The notes below the pieces were generated by a model that was not told where the DNA came from, did not search any database, and was given only the letters and a program-made list of their open reading frames with translations. Of a stretch of DNA of 64,000 nucleotides, positions 41,074 to 50,130 are shown piece after piece; the first letter of the stretch is position 1, and every line of letters starts with the position of its first letter. This stretch comes from Embleya sp051903075 (GTDB lineage Bacteria; Actinomycetota; Actinomycetes; Streptomycetales; Streptomycetaceae): the NCBI RefSeq assembly GCF_051903075.1, contig NZ_CP182423.1, forward strand, positions 2,294,001 through 2,358,000, read 5' to 3'. Position numbers and translations under genes: made by a program.

Positions 41074-42057
41074 TCAGCCCGCGATGGTGAGTTGCATCAG
41101 GGCCTTGGCGGTGTGCATGCGGTTTTCCGACTGGTCGAACACCCGGCTGCGCGGGCCCTCGAAGACCTCGTCCGCCACCTCGCGGAGGTCGGGACGGGCC
41201 CGCGCGGTCTCGGTCTCCAGGTCGTGGAACGCGGGCAGGCAGTGCAGGTAGACGGTGTCGGCGCGGCCGGTGCGGGCCATCAGCTCGGGCGTGACCTTCA
41301 GGTCGCGCAGCAGCTCGATACGATGGTCGGTCTCCTCCTCCTCGCCCATGGACACCCACACGTCGCCGTACACCGCGGCCGAGCCGGCCAGCGCCTCTCC
41401 CGGCGACGCGGTGACGGTGATCGCGGCCCCCGACGACTCCGCCCCGGCGAGCAGTTCGGCGATCGACGCGGGGTCGGGGTGCAGCGGCTCCGGGGCCAGG
41501 ACGCGCAGGTCGAGGCCGAGCTTGACGGCGGCGACGGCAAGGGTACGGGCCACGTTGTTGCGGCCGTCGCCGACGTATGCGACGGGCAGGCCGCGGAGTT
41601 CGCCGAAGTTCTCCCGTAGCGTGAGCAGGTCGGCGAGCACCTGGGTCGGATGGTAGGTGTCGCACAGCCCGTTCCACACCGGCACCCCCGCGTGCGCGGC
41701 GAACTCGGCGACGGTCGTATGCTCGAAGCCGCGGAACATCACCCCGTCGAAGACCCGCCCGAACACCCGGGCGATATCGCGCACGGACTCCTTGATCCCG
41801 AATCGGATGTCCTCGCGACCGAAGACCTCCGGATGCGCCCCGGACTGCGTCGCCGCGACGACGAACGAGACGCGAGTGCGGCACGAGGGCTTGAGAAATA
41901 TCAACGCGATATTGCGCCCCGCCAACACCGGCACCCGCTCCCCGAACGCGGCCCGCTCCTTCAGATCCCCGGCCCGATCCAGCAACTCACCGATCTCTGC
42001 GGCGCTCACGTCCAGGAGCGAGAGCAGGTTGCGACCCTTGAGGGCGGAAAACCCCAT
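41074..42057 (-). CDS. Ornithine carbamoyltransferase (OTC/ArcB-like)
   Basis: A 327-aa transcarbamylase that makes citrulline from ornithine and carbamoyl phosphate, or runs in reverse in arginine deimination. Carbamoyl-phosphate motif SCRTR (58-62) replaces the usual STRTR; HPTQ is present in YHPTQVLAD; the ornithine motif HCLPAFHD is intact near residue 272. Length and KGRNLLSLLDVSAAEI start fit OTC. No other arg or arc gene is in the window, so it is an orphan. ATG 42057. AT-rich palindromes upstream may be ArgR sites. Confidence 0.9.
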   Translation of the reverse strand: MGFSALKGRNLLSLLDVSAAEIGELLDRAGDLKERAAFGERVPVLAGRNIALIFLKPSCRTRVSFVVAATQSGAHPEVFGREDIRFGIKESVRDIARVFGRVFDGVMFRGFEHTTVAEFAAHAGVPVWNGLCDTYHPTQVLADLLTLRENFGELRGLPVAYVGDGRNNVARTLAVAAVKLGLDLRVLAPEPLHPDPASIAELLAGAESSGAAITVTASPGEALAGSAAVYGDVWVSMGEEEETDHRIELLRDLKVTPELMARTGRADTVYLHCLPAFHDLETETARARPDLREVADEVFEGPRSRVFDQSENRMHTAKALMQLTIAG

Positions 42058-42094
42058 GGGATGACCTCGATTCGATGGCTCGATGAAGATGCAT

Positions 42095-42102
42095 GAATAT
42101 TC
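42095..42102. promoter_or_regulatory. ARG-box-like AT-rich palindrome upstream of OTC
   Basis: GAATATTC within GCATGAATATTCCTG, ~40 bp upstream of the OTC start; a second dyad GCATCATCATGC follows at 42111-42122. ArgR half-sites resemble TGAAT...ATTCA. Position and AT content support the idea, but the match is not full. Confidence 0.3.
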
Positions 42103-42169
42103 CTGATACGGCATCATCATGCACGACTGAGGTCGAAAACGGCGGCCTATTTTCCGGCAGCCACCACTC

Positions 42170-42246
42170 GGTGCCCGGTGCTCGGTGCCCGGTGCCCGGT
42201 GCCCGGCGCTTGGCGCTCGGCGCTCGGCGCTCGGAGTTCGGAGTCC
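42170..42246. repeat. Degenerate heptamer tandem repeat
   Basis: Eleven 7-bp units in strict register: GGTGCCC-type units (five), GGCGCTY-type (four) and GGAGTYC-type (two). The drift along the array is stepwise, as for slippage expansion. It is flanked by GAGGTCGAAAAC (42129-42140) and GAGATCGAAAAC (42250-42261), a 12-mer that is nearly identical on both sides. Confidence 0.85.
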
Positions 42247-42478
42247 GGTGAGATCGAAAACCCGGTGGAGGTGCCGTGAGCGGGGCTGATAGCTTCGCCC
42301 CCGTGAGCAACCCCGAGTCGGACAGACGACGGCCGCCGGTGAGCCGGTGGCCGATCCCCTGTCGATGAGCTGAAGCCGCGTGGCCGCAATGGCCGCGGGC
42401 GTCCTCGGACATGGCCGCCACCGGAGTCGCCGGTGTCGAGCCGTGAGGTAATCCATCGGACGTCCATGGGGTTTCGTC

Positions 42479-43666
42479 ATGCCATTCGCCGTATATGTGC
42501 TCGGGCTCGCGGTCTTTGCCCAGGGCACCTCGGAGTTCATGCTCTCCGGCCTGCTCTCGGGCATCGCCGACGATCTGCACGTGTCCATTCCCACCGCCGG
42601 ACTGCTGACCTCGGCGTTCGCCATCGGGATGGTGGTGGGCGCGCCCGCGATGGCGCTGGTCGGCCGCCGGCAACCACGCCGCCGCGCACTGCTGTTCTTC
42701 CTGTGCGTGTTCATCGCCGCGCACGTGGTGGGCGCGCTCACCCCGAACTACCCGGTCCTGCTGGCCACTCGCGTATTCGGCGCACTGGCCAACGCCGGCT
42801 TCTGGGCGGTCGCCCTGGTGACCGCGATCGACCTGGTCCGACCCGAACAGCGGGCCCGCGCCGCCTCGGTGGTGGTCGGCGGCGTCACCGTCGCCTGCGT
42901 GGTCGGTGTACCGGCCGGCGCGCTCCTGGGCGACCGGTGGGGCTGGCGCGCGGCGTTCTGGGCGGTGGCCCTGGTGTCGCTGCCGGCCGTACTCGCCATC
43001 GCCCGAACCATCCCGAACCACGCACCACCGGCGCAGCCGGACCCGTCGGCAAACACCCGTCGGGACCTGCGCGCCCTGCTCACCCGGCCGCTGCTGTCGA
43101 CCCTGTCGGTGATGGCCCTCGTCCAAGGCGCCACCTTCTGCGCGTTCTCCTACTTCGAGCCGGTGATCACCGAGGTCACCGGCCTGGCCGACGGCTGGGT
43201 CCCGATCGCCCTCGCCCTGTTCGGAATCGGCTCGTTCGTCGGCGTAACCATCGCGGGCCGGATCGTCGACCGACGACCGACCCAGGTGATCGGGTGGGGG
43301 ATGGCGGCCTCGGCCGTCGGCTGGGCCCTGTTCGCGTACACGGCGGCCACCCCATGGGCGGCGATCACCCTGGTCGCAATCCAGGGCATGCTCGCCTTCG
43401 CGACCGGCACGGCCCTGATCGCCCGCGTACTCCGCCTCTCCCAGGACACCTCCGGCCTGTCCGGCGCCCTGGCCACCTCCGCCTTCAACATCGGCGGCAC
43501 CCTGGGCCCCTGGCTGGGCGGCCTGACCCTCAACGCCAACCTCGGCTACCGAGCCCCCCTGGCAACCAGCGCAGCCCTCATGCTCCTGGCCCTAACGGTG
43601 GCAGCAACAACCCACCACCACGAACGCAGGCCCCACCACCTCCCCAAGCCCACCGCACACACCTGA
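42479..43666 (+). CDS. Cml/Cmx-type MFS exporter (chloramphenicol-resistance family)
   Basis: A 395-aa, 12-helix proton antiporter. The N-terminus MPFAVYVLGLAVFAQGTSEF and LTSAFAIGMVVGAPAMAL are near-diagnostic for the Cml/Cmx/CmlR chloramphenicol exporters of actinobacteria. Loop motif RRQPRRRAL follows helix 2 and GRIVDRRP replaces motif A in the second half. The His-rich cytoplasmic tail is a small oddity. Start ATG 42479; no strong RBS is seen, so a leader-peptide control as known for cmlA-type genes is possible but not shown. Substrate may be chloramphenicol or a native metabolite. Confidence 0.88.
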   Translation: MPFAVYVLGLAVFAQGTSEFMLSGLLSGIADDLHVSIPTAGLLTSAFAIGMVVGAPAMALVGRRQPRRRALLFFLCVFIAAHVVGALTPNYPVLLATRVFGALANAGFWAVALVTAIDLVRPEQRARAASVVVGGVTVACVVGVPAGALLGDRWGWRAAFWAVALVSLPAVLAIARTIPNHAPPAQPDPSANTRRDLRALLTRPLLSTLSVMALVQGATFCAFSYFEPVITEVTGLADGWVPIALALFGIGSFVGVTIAGRIVDRRPTQVIGWGMAASAVGWALFAYTAATPWAAITLVAIQGMLAFATGTALIARVLRLSQDTSGLSGALATSAFNIGGTLGPWLGGLTLNANLGYRAPLATSAALMLLALTVAATTHHHERRPHHLPKPTAHT

Positions 43667-45111
43667 CCCACCCCCGGCCACTTGGCGATCGGCGCCGAGT
43701 CCACCGAGCGGGTGCCCGGTGCGGGGTCGGTCTGAGTCGGCGGGCGGGCCGCCGCCGGCGTGGGGGGCTCAGAGCCTGGGGGCTCTCGGCGCGGCGGGTG
43801 TGTTGCTCGGTGGAAAACCGGCCGGCAGCGGGGAGCGGGAGGGCGGTCGGGTTGGGTTCTCCGGGGTCCCTGCCGAGTGGGTCGGGTGTTTCCGACGGGC
43901 GTTGCGCTTTTGGTTGCGGGTGGCCGGTGCGGGGTCGGTCTGAGTCGGCGGGTGGGCCGCCGCCGGCGTGCGGGGCTCCAAGACTGAGGGTTTCCGACGA
44001 GACAGCCGCATCGCTCGGCAAGAACCGGCTGGCAGCGGCGGAGCGGGACGGTGCTCGGGTCGAGTCTTGCCGGGCGCCTTTCCGAGTGGGTTGGCTGGTG
44101 GCGGCGAGGGTTGCGCCTTTGGTCGCGGTGGGCTGGTGCGGGGCTGGTCACAGTTCGGGGTTGGCCACCGCCAGCGTGCGGGGCGCCGAGACCGGGGGCC
44201 TTCCCGAGTGGGTCAGGTGGTTTCGGTGTGCGGTGGGCATTTGGGCGACGAGGGTTCACAAACCTGGACGACGTGGGGTGCCGGAGCCTCGGCACGAGAG
44301 AAAACCACAGGTCAGTGCGAAGAGGAGTCGTTTCGACTGCCTCGGAATCCGGTTCCGACACCCACTGGGCACTGTCGGTCTCCCCGAAGGCCCCTGTGAG
44401 GTCGCAGCGCCCGAAGTCGGCTGCGATCGGGCCGATTTGGCCTTCACACCGGCGTTGAGGGGGCCGGAGCACACGAAACCGGCACTCGACACCCGACTTC
44501 CCGCCCCGACCACGCAAAACCGCAGGTCACCGAAGCTCCAAGCCCACAACCACCCGCCGAGATCCGGTTTCGAACCCCAACCCAGCCCCAACGCCCCCAA
44601 AATGCCCCGACCCACTCGGGAAGGCGCCCCGCCAGACTCGACCCGAGCACCCTCCTTCCCCGCCGCTGCCGGCCGGTTTCCGCCGACCAACACACCCGCC
44701 TCACCGCAAGCTTCGAGTCTCGGAGCCCCGCACGCCGGCGGCGGCCCATCACCGACTCTGACCAGCCCCGCACCGGGTCACCCGCAACCCAAGGCGCAGC
44801 GCCCGCCGAGGGCACCCGGCCCATCTCGGAAGGCGCCCCGGCAGACTTGACCGGAGCACCTTCCTCCCCGCCGCTGCCTGGGTTTGGGCGAGCAACGCGC
44901 CCATCTCGTCGGTAGCGCTGAGTCTTGGAGCCCCGAGCGCTGGCGGCGGCCCATCACCGACTCTGGCCGGCCCCGCACCGGGCACCCGCGACCCAAACAA
45001 CCCTATGCGGGTCACTGCCCGGAAGAGTAAGGGCACGGCACGCAGGTTGTTCCGGTGGTGCTGCCCTTCGGTTGTGGGGTGTGGGGGCCTGGGCGCGGGG
45101 AGCGGCGGGGG
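43667..45111. repeat. Five-copy ~207-bp repeat array, three direct and two inverted copies, between convergent genes
   Basis: Forward copies start near 43712, 43920 and 44128 (spacing 208 and 209); the third lacks ~65-70 bp of its middle and ends near 44270. Reverse copies occupy about 44570-44776 and 44777-44985 (spacing 205). All share a start like GGTGCGGGGTCGGTC, a core such as GGGCCGCCGCCGGCGT and GGTGCTCGGGTCGAGTC, and an end like CCGAGTGGGTCGGG. A unique ~300-bp centre (44271-44569) separates the arms. No frame shows normal protein composition; long frames exist only from GC bias. The array can form a very long stem. Confidence 0.8.
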
Positions 45112-46908
45112 CTAGGCGATGCCTGTGCGGGCCAGTATTCGCATTGTTGTGGGGGATAGGCGGCTCAGCCACCATGCGGCTCTGGCCTCCGGGGTTATTG
45201 GGGCCACCGCTTGGCGGCGGCGGATTGCTCGGATGATGTGGTCCGCCACCTTTTCCGGGGGGTAGTTGCGGCGGGCGTACAGTCTGGATGCGCGTTCTCG
45301 CTGTGCGGCCTGGTCGGTGGTGTTCATCCCGGAGAAGGTGGTGCTTCGGGTGATTCCGGTGTTGACGATGCCCGGGTGGATCGTGGTCACCCGCACGCCG
45401 GAGCCCGCCAGTTCGGCTCGTAGGCAGTCCGACAGCATGGCCACCGCCGCCTTGGTGGTCGCGTAGGCCGCCAGCAACTTGGAGGGGGTGTACGCCGCCG
45501 CCGACGCGATGTTGACGATGTGTCCGCCCTCGCCGCGTTCGGCCAACAGCGTGCCGAAGGCCCGGCAGCCGTGGATGACGCCCCACAGGTTGACGTCCAA
45601 CACGCGCTTCCACTCGGCGTCGGTGGTGGCCAGGAACGTGCCGGCGTGGCCGACGCCCGCGTTGTTGACCACGATGTCCGGGACGCCGTGTGCCGCCGCG
45701 ACCTTGGCCGCGAAGGCGTCCATGGCCGCACCGTCGGATACGTCGACGCGGTACACGTGCGCCGAACGCCCGTACAGGCGGGCCAGTTCGGCGGTGCGTT
45801 CGGCTCCGGCCGAGTCGACGTCGCACACCACGATGTCGGCGCCCTGTTCGGCGAACGCGACCGCGGTGGCTCGGCCGATTCCGCCGCCCGCGCCGGTGAT
45901 CAGGGCGAGGCGACCCGCGAACGGGTCCTTTCCGGGCCGCCGTTCGCCGTGCCGGGCCGCGTCGAGGTCGGGCGTCGTGGTGCCGTGGTCGATGTGTGCG
46001 GCGAATTCGCGGGTCATCCGGGCCACGGTCGGGCCTTTCTCCAGAAGGGCGGACCAGTGGCCGGCCGCGACCGTGCGCCGCCACAACCGGGGCACCCAGC
46101 GGTCCAGGTCCTCGGACAGCGCCGCACCGACATACGGATCGTCGGCGAGGGTGATCAGTTGCACCGGCACGGTCGTCTCGCGCCGCCCCGGAAGCAACAT
46201 TCGGGGCAGCATGTTGGCCCGGTACAGCCCGATGCCGCGCACCGCGTCGTCGGCGAGCGTGGCCTGCGGGTGACCCGCGCGCGGCCGCACCCCCTCGGCC
46301 CGGGCCAACAGCCCGCCCCACCGCGCCGCCAGCCCCGACCGCCAGACCGCGGGCGCGAGCATCGGCAGGTGGAACATCGCGATGTACCACGAACGCGCCG
46401 ACTGGGCCGCGAGTTGGCGCAGATGCCGTGGCGTGGGCCGGGCCAGTCGGTGCCTGGCCCAGTGTCCGACGTGGTCCAGGCACGGCCCGGAGATCGAGGT
46501 GTACGAGGCGATCCGGCGCGGCCCGGCCCGGTCGGTGACCGCCTCCCACGCCTGGATCGAACCCCAGTCGTGGGCGAGCACGTGCGCCGGCCGATCCGGG
46601 CTCACCGCGTCCAGCACGGCGAACAGGTCGGCGGCCAACTGCTCCAGTCGATAGCCGTATCGACTTCCGGGCGCCCCCGACGCTCCCGCGCCACGCACGT
46701 CGTAGCGCACCACCCGGTGGTCGTGAGCCAGATCGGCGGCGACGTCGTCCCACACGTGATGGGTGTCCGGATAGCCGTGCACCAGCAGCACCAATGGGCC
46801 GTCCTGCGGCCCCTGTTCGTACACCGCGAGCCGGACACCACGCGACACGACGGTCCGAGCGCGCACGACGCCGACTTCGCCGGCCCCTCCGACTGCCCCC
46901 GCCGTCAT
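45112..46908 (-). CDS. Alpha/beta-hydrolase fused to short-chain dehydrogenase
   Basis: A 598-aa two-domain protein. Residues 1-310 are an epoxide-hydrolase-like alpha/beta hydrolase: HGYPDTHHVWD and nucleophile Asp114 in LAHDWGSIQAWE, with a catalytic His in AGHWSALLEKGP. Residues 325-598 are an SDR: TGAGGGIG (338-345), NNAG, S469 and Y482/K486 (AYATTKAAV). The fusion suggests sequential processing of one metabolite, for example epoxide or ester opening followed by alcohol oxidation. ATG 46908 overlaps the M24 stop by four bases. It ends the operon and converges on the repeat array. Confidence 0.88.
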   Translation of the reverse strand: MTAGAVGGAGEVGVVRARTVVSRGVRLAVYEQGPQDGPLVLLVHGYPDTHHVWDDVAADLAHDHRVVRYDVRGAGASGAPGSRYGYRLEQLAADLFAVLDAVSPDRPAHVLAHDWGSIQAWEAVTDRAGPRRIASYTSISGPCLDHVGHWARHRLARPTPRHLRQLAAQSARSWYIAMFHLPMLAPAVWRSGLAARWGGLLARAEGVRPRAGHPQATLADDAVRGIGLYRANMLPRMLLPGRRETTVPVQLITLADDPYVGAALSEDLDRWVPRLWRRTVAAGHWSALLEKGPTVARMTREFAAHIDHGTTTPDLDAARHGERRPGKDPFAGRLALITGAGGGIGRATAVAFAEQGADIVVCDVDSAGAERTAELARLYGRSAHVYRVDVSDGAAMDAFAAKVAAAHGVPDIVVNNAGVGHAGTFLATTDAEWKRVLDVNLWGVIHGCRAFGTLLAERGEGGHIVNIASAAAYTPSKLLAAYATTKAAVAMLSDCLRAELAGSGVRVTTIHPGIVNTGITRSTTFSGMNTTDQAAQRERASRLYARRNYPPEKVADHIIRAIRRRQAVAPITPEARAAWWLSRLSPTTMRILARTGIA

Positions 46909-47783
46909 CGCGACCCCGCTTCGCACAACCGCCGCACGTGCGGCACGTCGTCGTCCAGCCAGTACGCGTCGTCGTCGGTGACCACCAGCAACTCCTCGAA
47001 TTTGGCGCCCACCGCGCGCAGCGCGATGTGCGGTTCCACCGCCCACAGGCCCGGAGTGGGCGCATGTCGCGACGCCCGACCGTCCGCCCACAGCGGCGAA
47101 CGCCCGTGCAGCCGCTCGGCGATCAGCTCCCGACCGAGGGTGCGAATCGTGCGCACACCGAAGCCGAGCACATTCACCCCGATCGGCCTGCGCAGGGTGA
47201 CCCGGGTGACCTGATGGGCGATCACCCGCCCCGGATAGACCTGATGCCGGTTGTCGTAGCCGTGCGCGATCGTCAGTGCGTCGACCGCCCGGTACACGTC
47301 GTCCAGCGGCCTGCGCCGGCGCACCTCGGCCACGATCAGCTCGCGGTAGGCACCGAGATCGGCCACGACCCGGTCCCACACCGGGTTTTCGCCGACCTTG
47401 CCCGCGTAGCCGATGTCGCCGGTGTACCCGTCCACGATCGGCGCGCAGTCCAGCACGTACGGCATACCCTCGGTCAGGACCCGGCCGCTCGGGAAGAACT
47501 GCAACGGAGTACGGAAGTTGCGGAACGCGGTGCGGTCGCCGAACCACACGAACGGGATGTGGAAGCAATCCCGGACACCCTCCGCCGCCAACTCCCGCCC
47601 GAGCCGCGCGGCGGCCTGCCGCTCGGTGACGCCCGGTTCGATCCAGGCCGCGACCCGCTCGGCGCACCGATACGCCAACCGCTGCACGTCGCGGAATCGA
47701 TCCAGGTCGTCCTCGTCGTACCGGAACGCCGGCATGCCCCCGGGCGCGCGCGCCGACGGGACCTTGAGCCGTGTGCTCATCAA
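46905..47783 (-). CDS. M24-family (pita-bread) metallopeptidase-like protein
   Basis: A 292-aa protein with the aminopeptidase-P/Met-aminopeptidase fold. All five usual metal ligands are visible: D112 (VLDCAP), D123 (GYTGDIG), H190 (VIAHQVT), E250 (AVEPHIA) and E263/264 (KFEELLVVTD). Some M24 members have lost peptidase activity and serve as amidases or creatinase-like hydrolases. Its place between a ferredoxin reductase and a hydrolase-SDR fusion suggests action on a small substrate rather than general proteolysis. Overlap ATGA with the downstream gene shows translational coupling. Confidence 0.85.
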   Translation of the reverse strand: MMSTRLKVPSARAPGGMPAFRYDEDDLDRFRDVQRLAYRCAERVAAWIEPGVTERQAAARLGRELAAEGVRDCFHIPFVWFGDRTAFRNFRTPLQFFPSGRVLTEGMPYVLDCAPIVDGYTGDIGYAGKVGENPVWDRVVADLGAYRELIVAEVRRRRPLDDVYRAVDALTIAHGYDNRHQVYPGRVIAHQVTRVTLRRPIGVNVLGFGVRTIRTLGRELIAERLHGRSPLWADGRASRHAPTPGLWAVEPHIALRAVGAKFEELLVVTDDDAYWLDDDVPHVRRLCEAGSR

Positions 47784-47811
47784 CGCCGCCTTCCAAGCGA
47801 GATCATGCGCG

Positions 47812-48945
47812 TCACAGGTCGAGGACCAACCGCTCGCCCTCGGCGGCGCGGGAGACGCAGATCAGCATCGCGCCGGCCGCGCGTTCGTCGTCGGTCAGGC
47901 GCAGGTCGCGGTGCTGCACGGTGCCGGCCACCACGTTGACCCGACACATGCCGCAAAAGCCCTGCCGGCAGGAGTAGGCGGTGTCGGGATCGGCCTCGCG
48001 CAGCACGTCGAGCGCCGGCCGGTCGGCCGGTATCGGCAGTTCGATGCCGCTGCGCCGCAGACGGAGGGTGAACGGTTGGCCGTCGACCACGGGTGCCGGC
48101 GCGAAGCGCTCGAAGTGCAGGCCCCCGACCGGACTTGCCTCGACGGCCTCGCGCACGGCGGCCAGCATCGGCGCCGGCCCGCAGCAGTACACCGCCGCCC
48201 CGACGGGCGCGCGGCCGAGCAGTTCGGCGCAATCCGGCGGGCCCTCCTCGTCGTCCGCGCGCACCTCGAACCGGCCTCCGGCGTCGCCCAGTTCCGCCAG
48301 TTCGGCGCCGAACGGCAGCGAGTCGCGGGTCCGTCCGAGATGGATCAGCCGCCAGTCCGATCCGAGCCGCGCGGCCCGACGCACCATCGGCAGGATCGGC
48401 GTGATGCCGATGCCGCCGGCCAGGAACAGCACGGCGGGTTCGGCGGCGAACGGAAACGCGTTGCGCGGCCCGGCGGTTCGCAGCGTGGCGCCCACCGGCA
48501 ACGCGTCGTGCATCTCGATCGATCCGCCGCCGCCCTCGGCCAGCCGGCGCACCGCGATCCGATACGTGTAGCGGTCCTCGGGGTCGCCGCACAGCGAGTA
48601 GTGCCGGCGACGTCCGGACGGCAGCGACAGGAGCAGGTGCGCGCCCGGCTGCCAGCGGGGCAGCCGGCCGCCGGCCGGTGTGGTCAGCCGCAGGGAGACC
48701 ACGTCCTCGGCCTCGACGACCCGTTCGCGCACCACCAGTTCGAGCGCGTCGGAGCGGACGGCGGCGGTGTTCGGCGCGCCCACCCGGGCCGGCCGCCGGC
48801 CGCGCCGGGCGATCGCCTCGGTGTGGACGCGGCCCAGGACGGCCAGCGCCCGCATCATCCGGTCGCCGCGCTCGCGGCCGTAAAGATCCGGCGGCGGGCT
48901 AATGTGCTCCGACGGTGCGGAGGTTGGCGGTATGGACGGACTCAT
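47812..48945 (-). CDS. Ferredoxin-NAD(P)H reductase with C-terminal plant-type 2Fe-2S domain
   Basis: A 377-aa electron-transfer protein of the phthalate-dioxygenase-reductase/VanB type. FMN/FAD motif RHYSL (114-118), NAD-binding GGIGITPILPM (177-187) and CGPAPM (255-260), then a C-terminal plant-type ferredoxin with C326, C331, C334 and C363 (SCRQGFCGMCR ... ICVSRA). It passes electrons from NAD(P)H to an oxygenase or desaturase. The only oxygenase candidate beside it is the upstream PF10118 protein. I use the ATG 48945; the PPPDLYGRERGDRMMRAL block begins the conserved part. Confidence 0.9.
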   Translation of the reverse strand: MSPSIPPTSAPSEHISPPPDLYGRERGDRMMRALAVLGRVHTEAIARRGRRPARVGAPNTAAVRSDALELVVRERVVEAEDVVSLRLTTPAGGRLPRWQPGAHLLLSLPSGRRRHYSLCGDPEDRYTYRIAVRRLAEGGGGSIEMHDALPVGATLRTAGPRNAFPFAAEPAVLFLAGGIGITPILPMVRRAARLGSDWRLIHLGRTRDSLPFGAELAELGDAGGRFEVRADDEEGPPDCAELLGRAPVGAAVYCCGPAPMLAAVREAVEASPVGGLHFERFAPAPVVDGQPFTLRLRRSGIELPIPADRPALDVLREADPDTAYSCRQGFCGMCRVNVVAGTVQHRDLRLTDDERAAGAMLICVSRAAEGERLVLDL

Positions 48946-49005
48946 CGGCATCCTCGGCATCGTCGGTGTCCTCGGCATCCGGATCGAAGCAGGTATCGCA
49001 GCGAA

Positions 49006-49968
49006 CTACCGCGCAGCCGCCCGCGCCGCCGGAGATCGGGCCAGATACGCCACCGCCTGCCCGGTCGAGCCCTCCTGGGTCGGGTGGTAGCGCGGCTTGA
49101 CGTATCGCGCGGCGGAGCGGGCCGCGCCGGTCAGCCCCGGCAACAACCCGCGCCGCGACGCCTGTACGTACGCGCGCCACGTGGGCCGCACCCGGCCCTC
49201 CAGGGCGGGGTCGGCCAGCATCAGGAAGCGCACGCCGCGCACCCACATCCAGGTGAGCACAGGTCCGGTGACCGCCATCGTGCGCATCCGGCGCAGATAG
49301 CTCGGGTCGAGGTGGACCAGCAAGTCGTAGGCCACGCTGCGGTGTTCCACCTCCTCGGCGCCGTGCCAGCGGAGCAGGTCCAGCATCACCGGGTCGACCC
49401 CGGCCCGGTCCAGGCCCGGCGCGTTGAGCACCCAGTCGCCGAGGAACGCGGTGAAGTGCTCGATCGCGGCGATGATCGCGACCCGTTCGATCAGGTGCTC
49501 GCGGCCGGCCGGGCCGGTGAGGTCGTCCCGGCCGGCGAGCACGCGGCGGAAGAGCCATTCCACCTGGCGCACGAACGGCGCCGGGTCCAGGCCCTTGGCG
49601 AGCAGCAGGTCGAGCACGCCCTGGTGGGCCTCGGCGTGTACGGACTCCTGGCCGATGAAGCCGATCACGTCCTCGCGCAGCCGCTCGTCGGTGACCAGCG
49701 GCAACGCCTCCCGGAAGGTGCGCACGAACCAGCGCTCGCCCTCGGGCAGCAGCAGGTGCAGCACATTCATCGTGTGCGTGGCCATCGGTTCCTGCGGAAC
49801 CCAGTGCATCGGCAGGCGCGACCAGTCGAAGCGCACGTCGCGCGGGTTGAGCGCGAGGTCGTGGTGCTCGTCGGCGCGAACGGCCGGACCCCTGGCCGGG
49901 GTTCGGGTCGAGCGGCGGTCGTGACGGTCGCGACGGGGGAGCGGTGGGCCGGGGGGAGCCGAGGACAT
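49006..49968 (-). CDS. PF10118 'metal-dependent hydrolase' protein with a complete di-iron motif
   Basis: A 320-aa helical protein of a family named metal-dependent hydrolase on weak grounds. I see the four-helix-bundle di-iron pattern E78 (PEGERW), E108-x-x-H111 (GQESVHAEAH), E170 (AAIEHFTAF) and E206-x-x-H209 (AEEVEHRSV). Spacings 30/62/36 are like bacterial multicomponent monooxygenases (30/65/34 in methane monooxygenase). With a ferredoxin reductase in the next gene this points to an oxygenase, hydroxylase or desaturase acting on a lipid-like substrate; that last step is inference. It starts at ATG 49968, divergent from a TetR gene. Confidence 0.75.
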   Translation of the reverse strand: MSSAPPGPPLPRRDRHDRRSTRTPARGPAVRADEHHDLALNPRDVRFDWSRLPMHWVPQEPMATHTMNVLHLLLPEGERWFVRTFREALPLVTDERLREDVIGFIGQESVHAEAHQGVLDLLLAKGLDPAPFVRQVEWLFRRVLAGRDDLTGPAGREHLIERVAIIAAIEHFTAFLGDWVLNAPGLDRAGVDPVMLDLLRWHGAEEVEHRSVAYDLLVHLDPSYLRRMRTMAVTGPVLTWMWVRGVRFLMLADPALEGRVRPTWRAYVQASRRGLLPGLTGAARSAARYVKPRYHPTQEGSTGQAVAYLARSPAARAAAR

Positions 49969-50040
49969 GACGGTGCTCCTTCGTGGGGAACTCTTGCTGC
50001 CTCTCTGGTCACCTGTCTTGTTACCTCACAGTAGGGAGTG

Positions 50041-50055
50041 TTGAATAAAAGTCAA
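50041..50055. promoter_or_regulatory. TetR operator 1 of the di-iron operon
   Basis: TTGAATAAAAGTCAA, an inverted repeat TTGA-N7-TCAA, between the PF10118 and TetR genes. It matches operator 2 at 13 of 15 positions. Confidence 0.65.
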
Positions 50056-50130
50056 TACTTCCAGCACCGGCCGGTTTCGATACTCTGCGCGTACCCGCCG
50101 CCGTCGCCGCGACCGAAACCAGGCCCCGAT

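Noticed and set aside
43668..44850. Long open frames across the repeat array as genes
   Set aside because: Arg/Pro/Gly-rich products in several phases at once; the repeats keep frames open by base composition.
45112..47796. Extending the hydrolase-SDR gene upstream through the M24 gene as one 894-aa protein
   Set aside because: The upstream part is Arg/Gly noise, and the coherent product starts at 46908 with a four-base overlap to the M24 gene.
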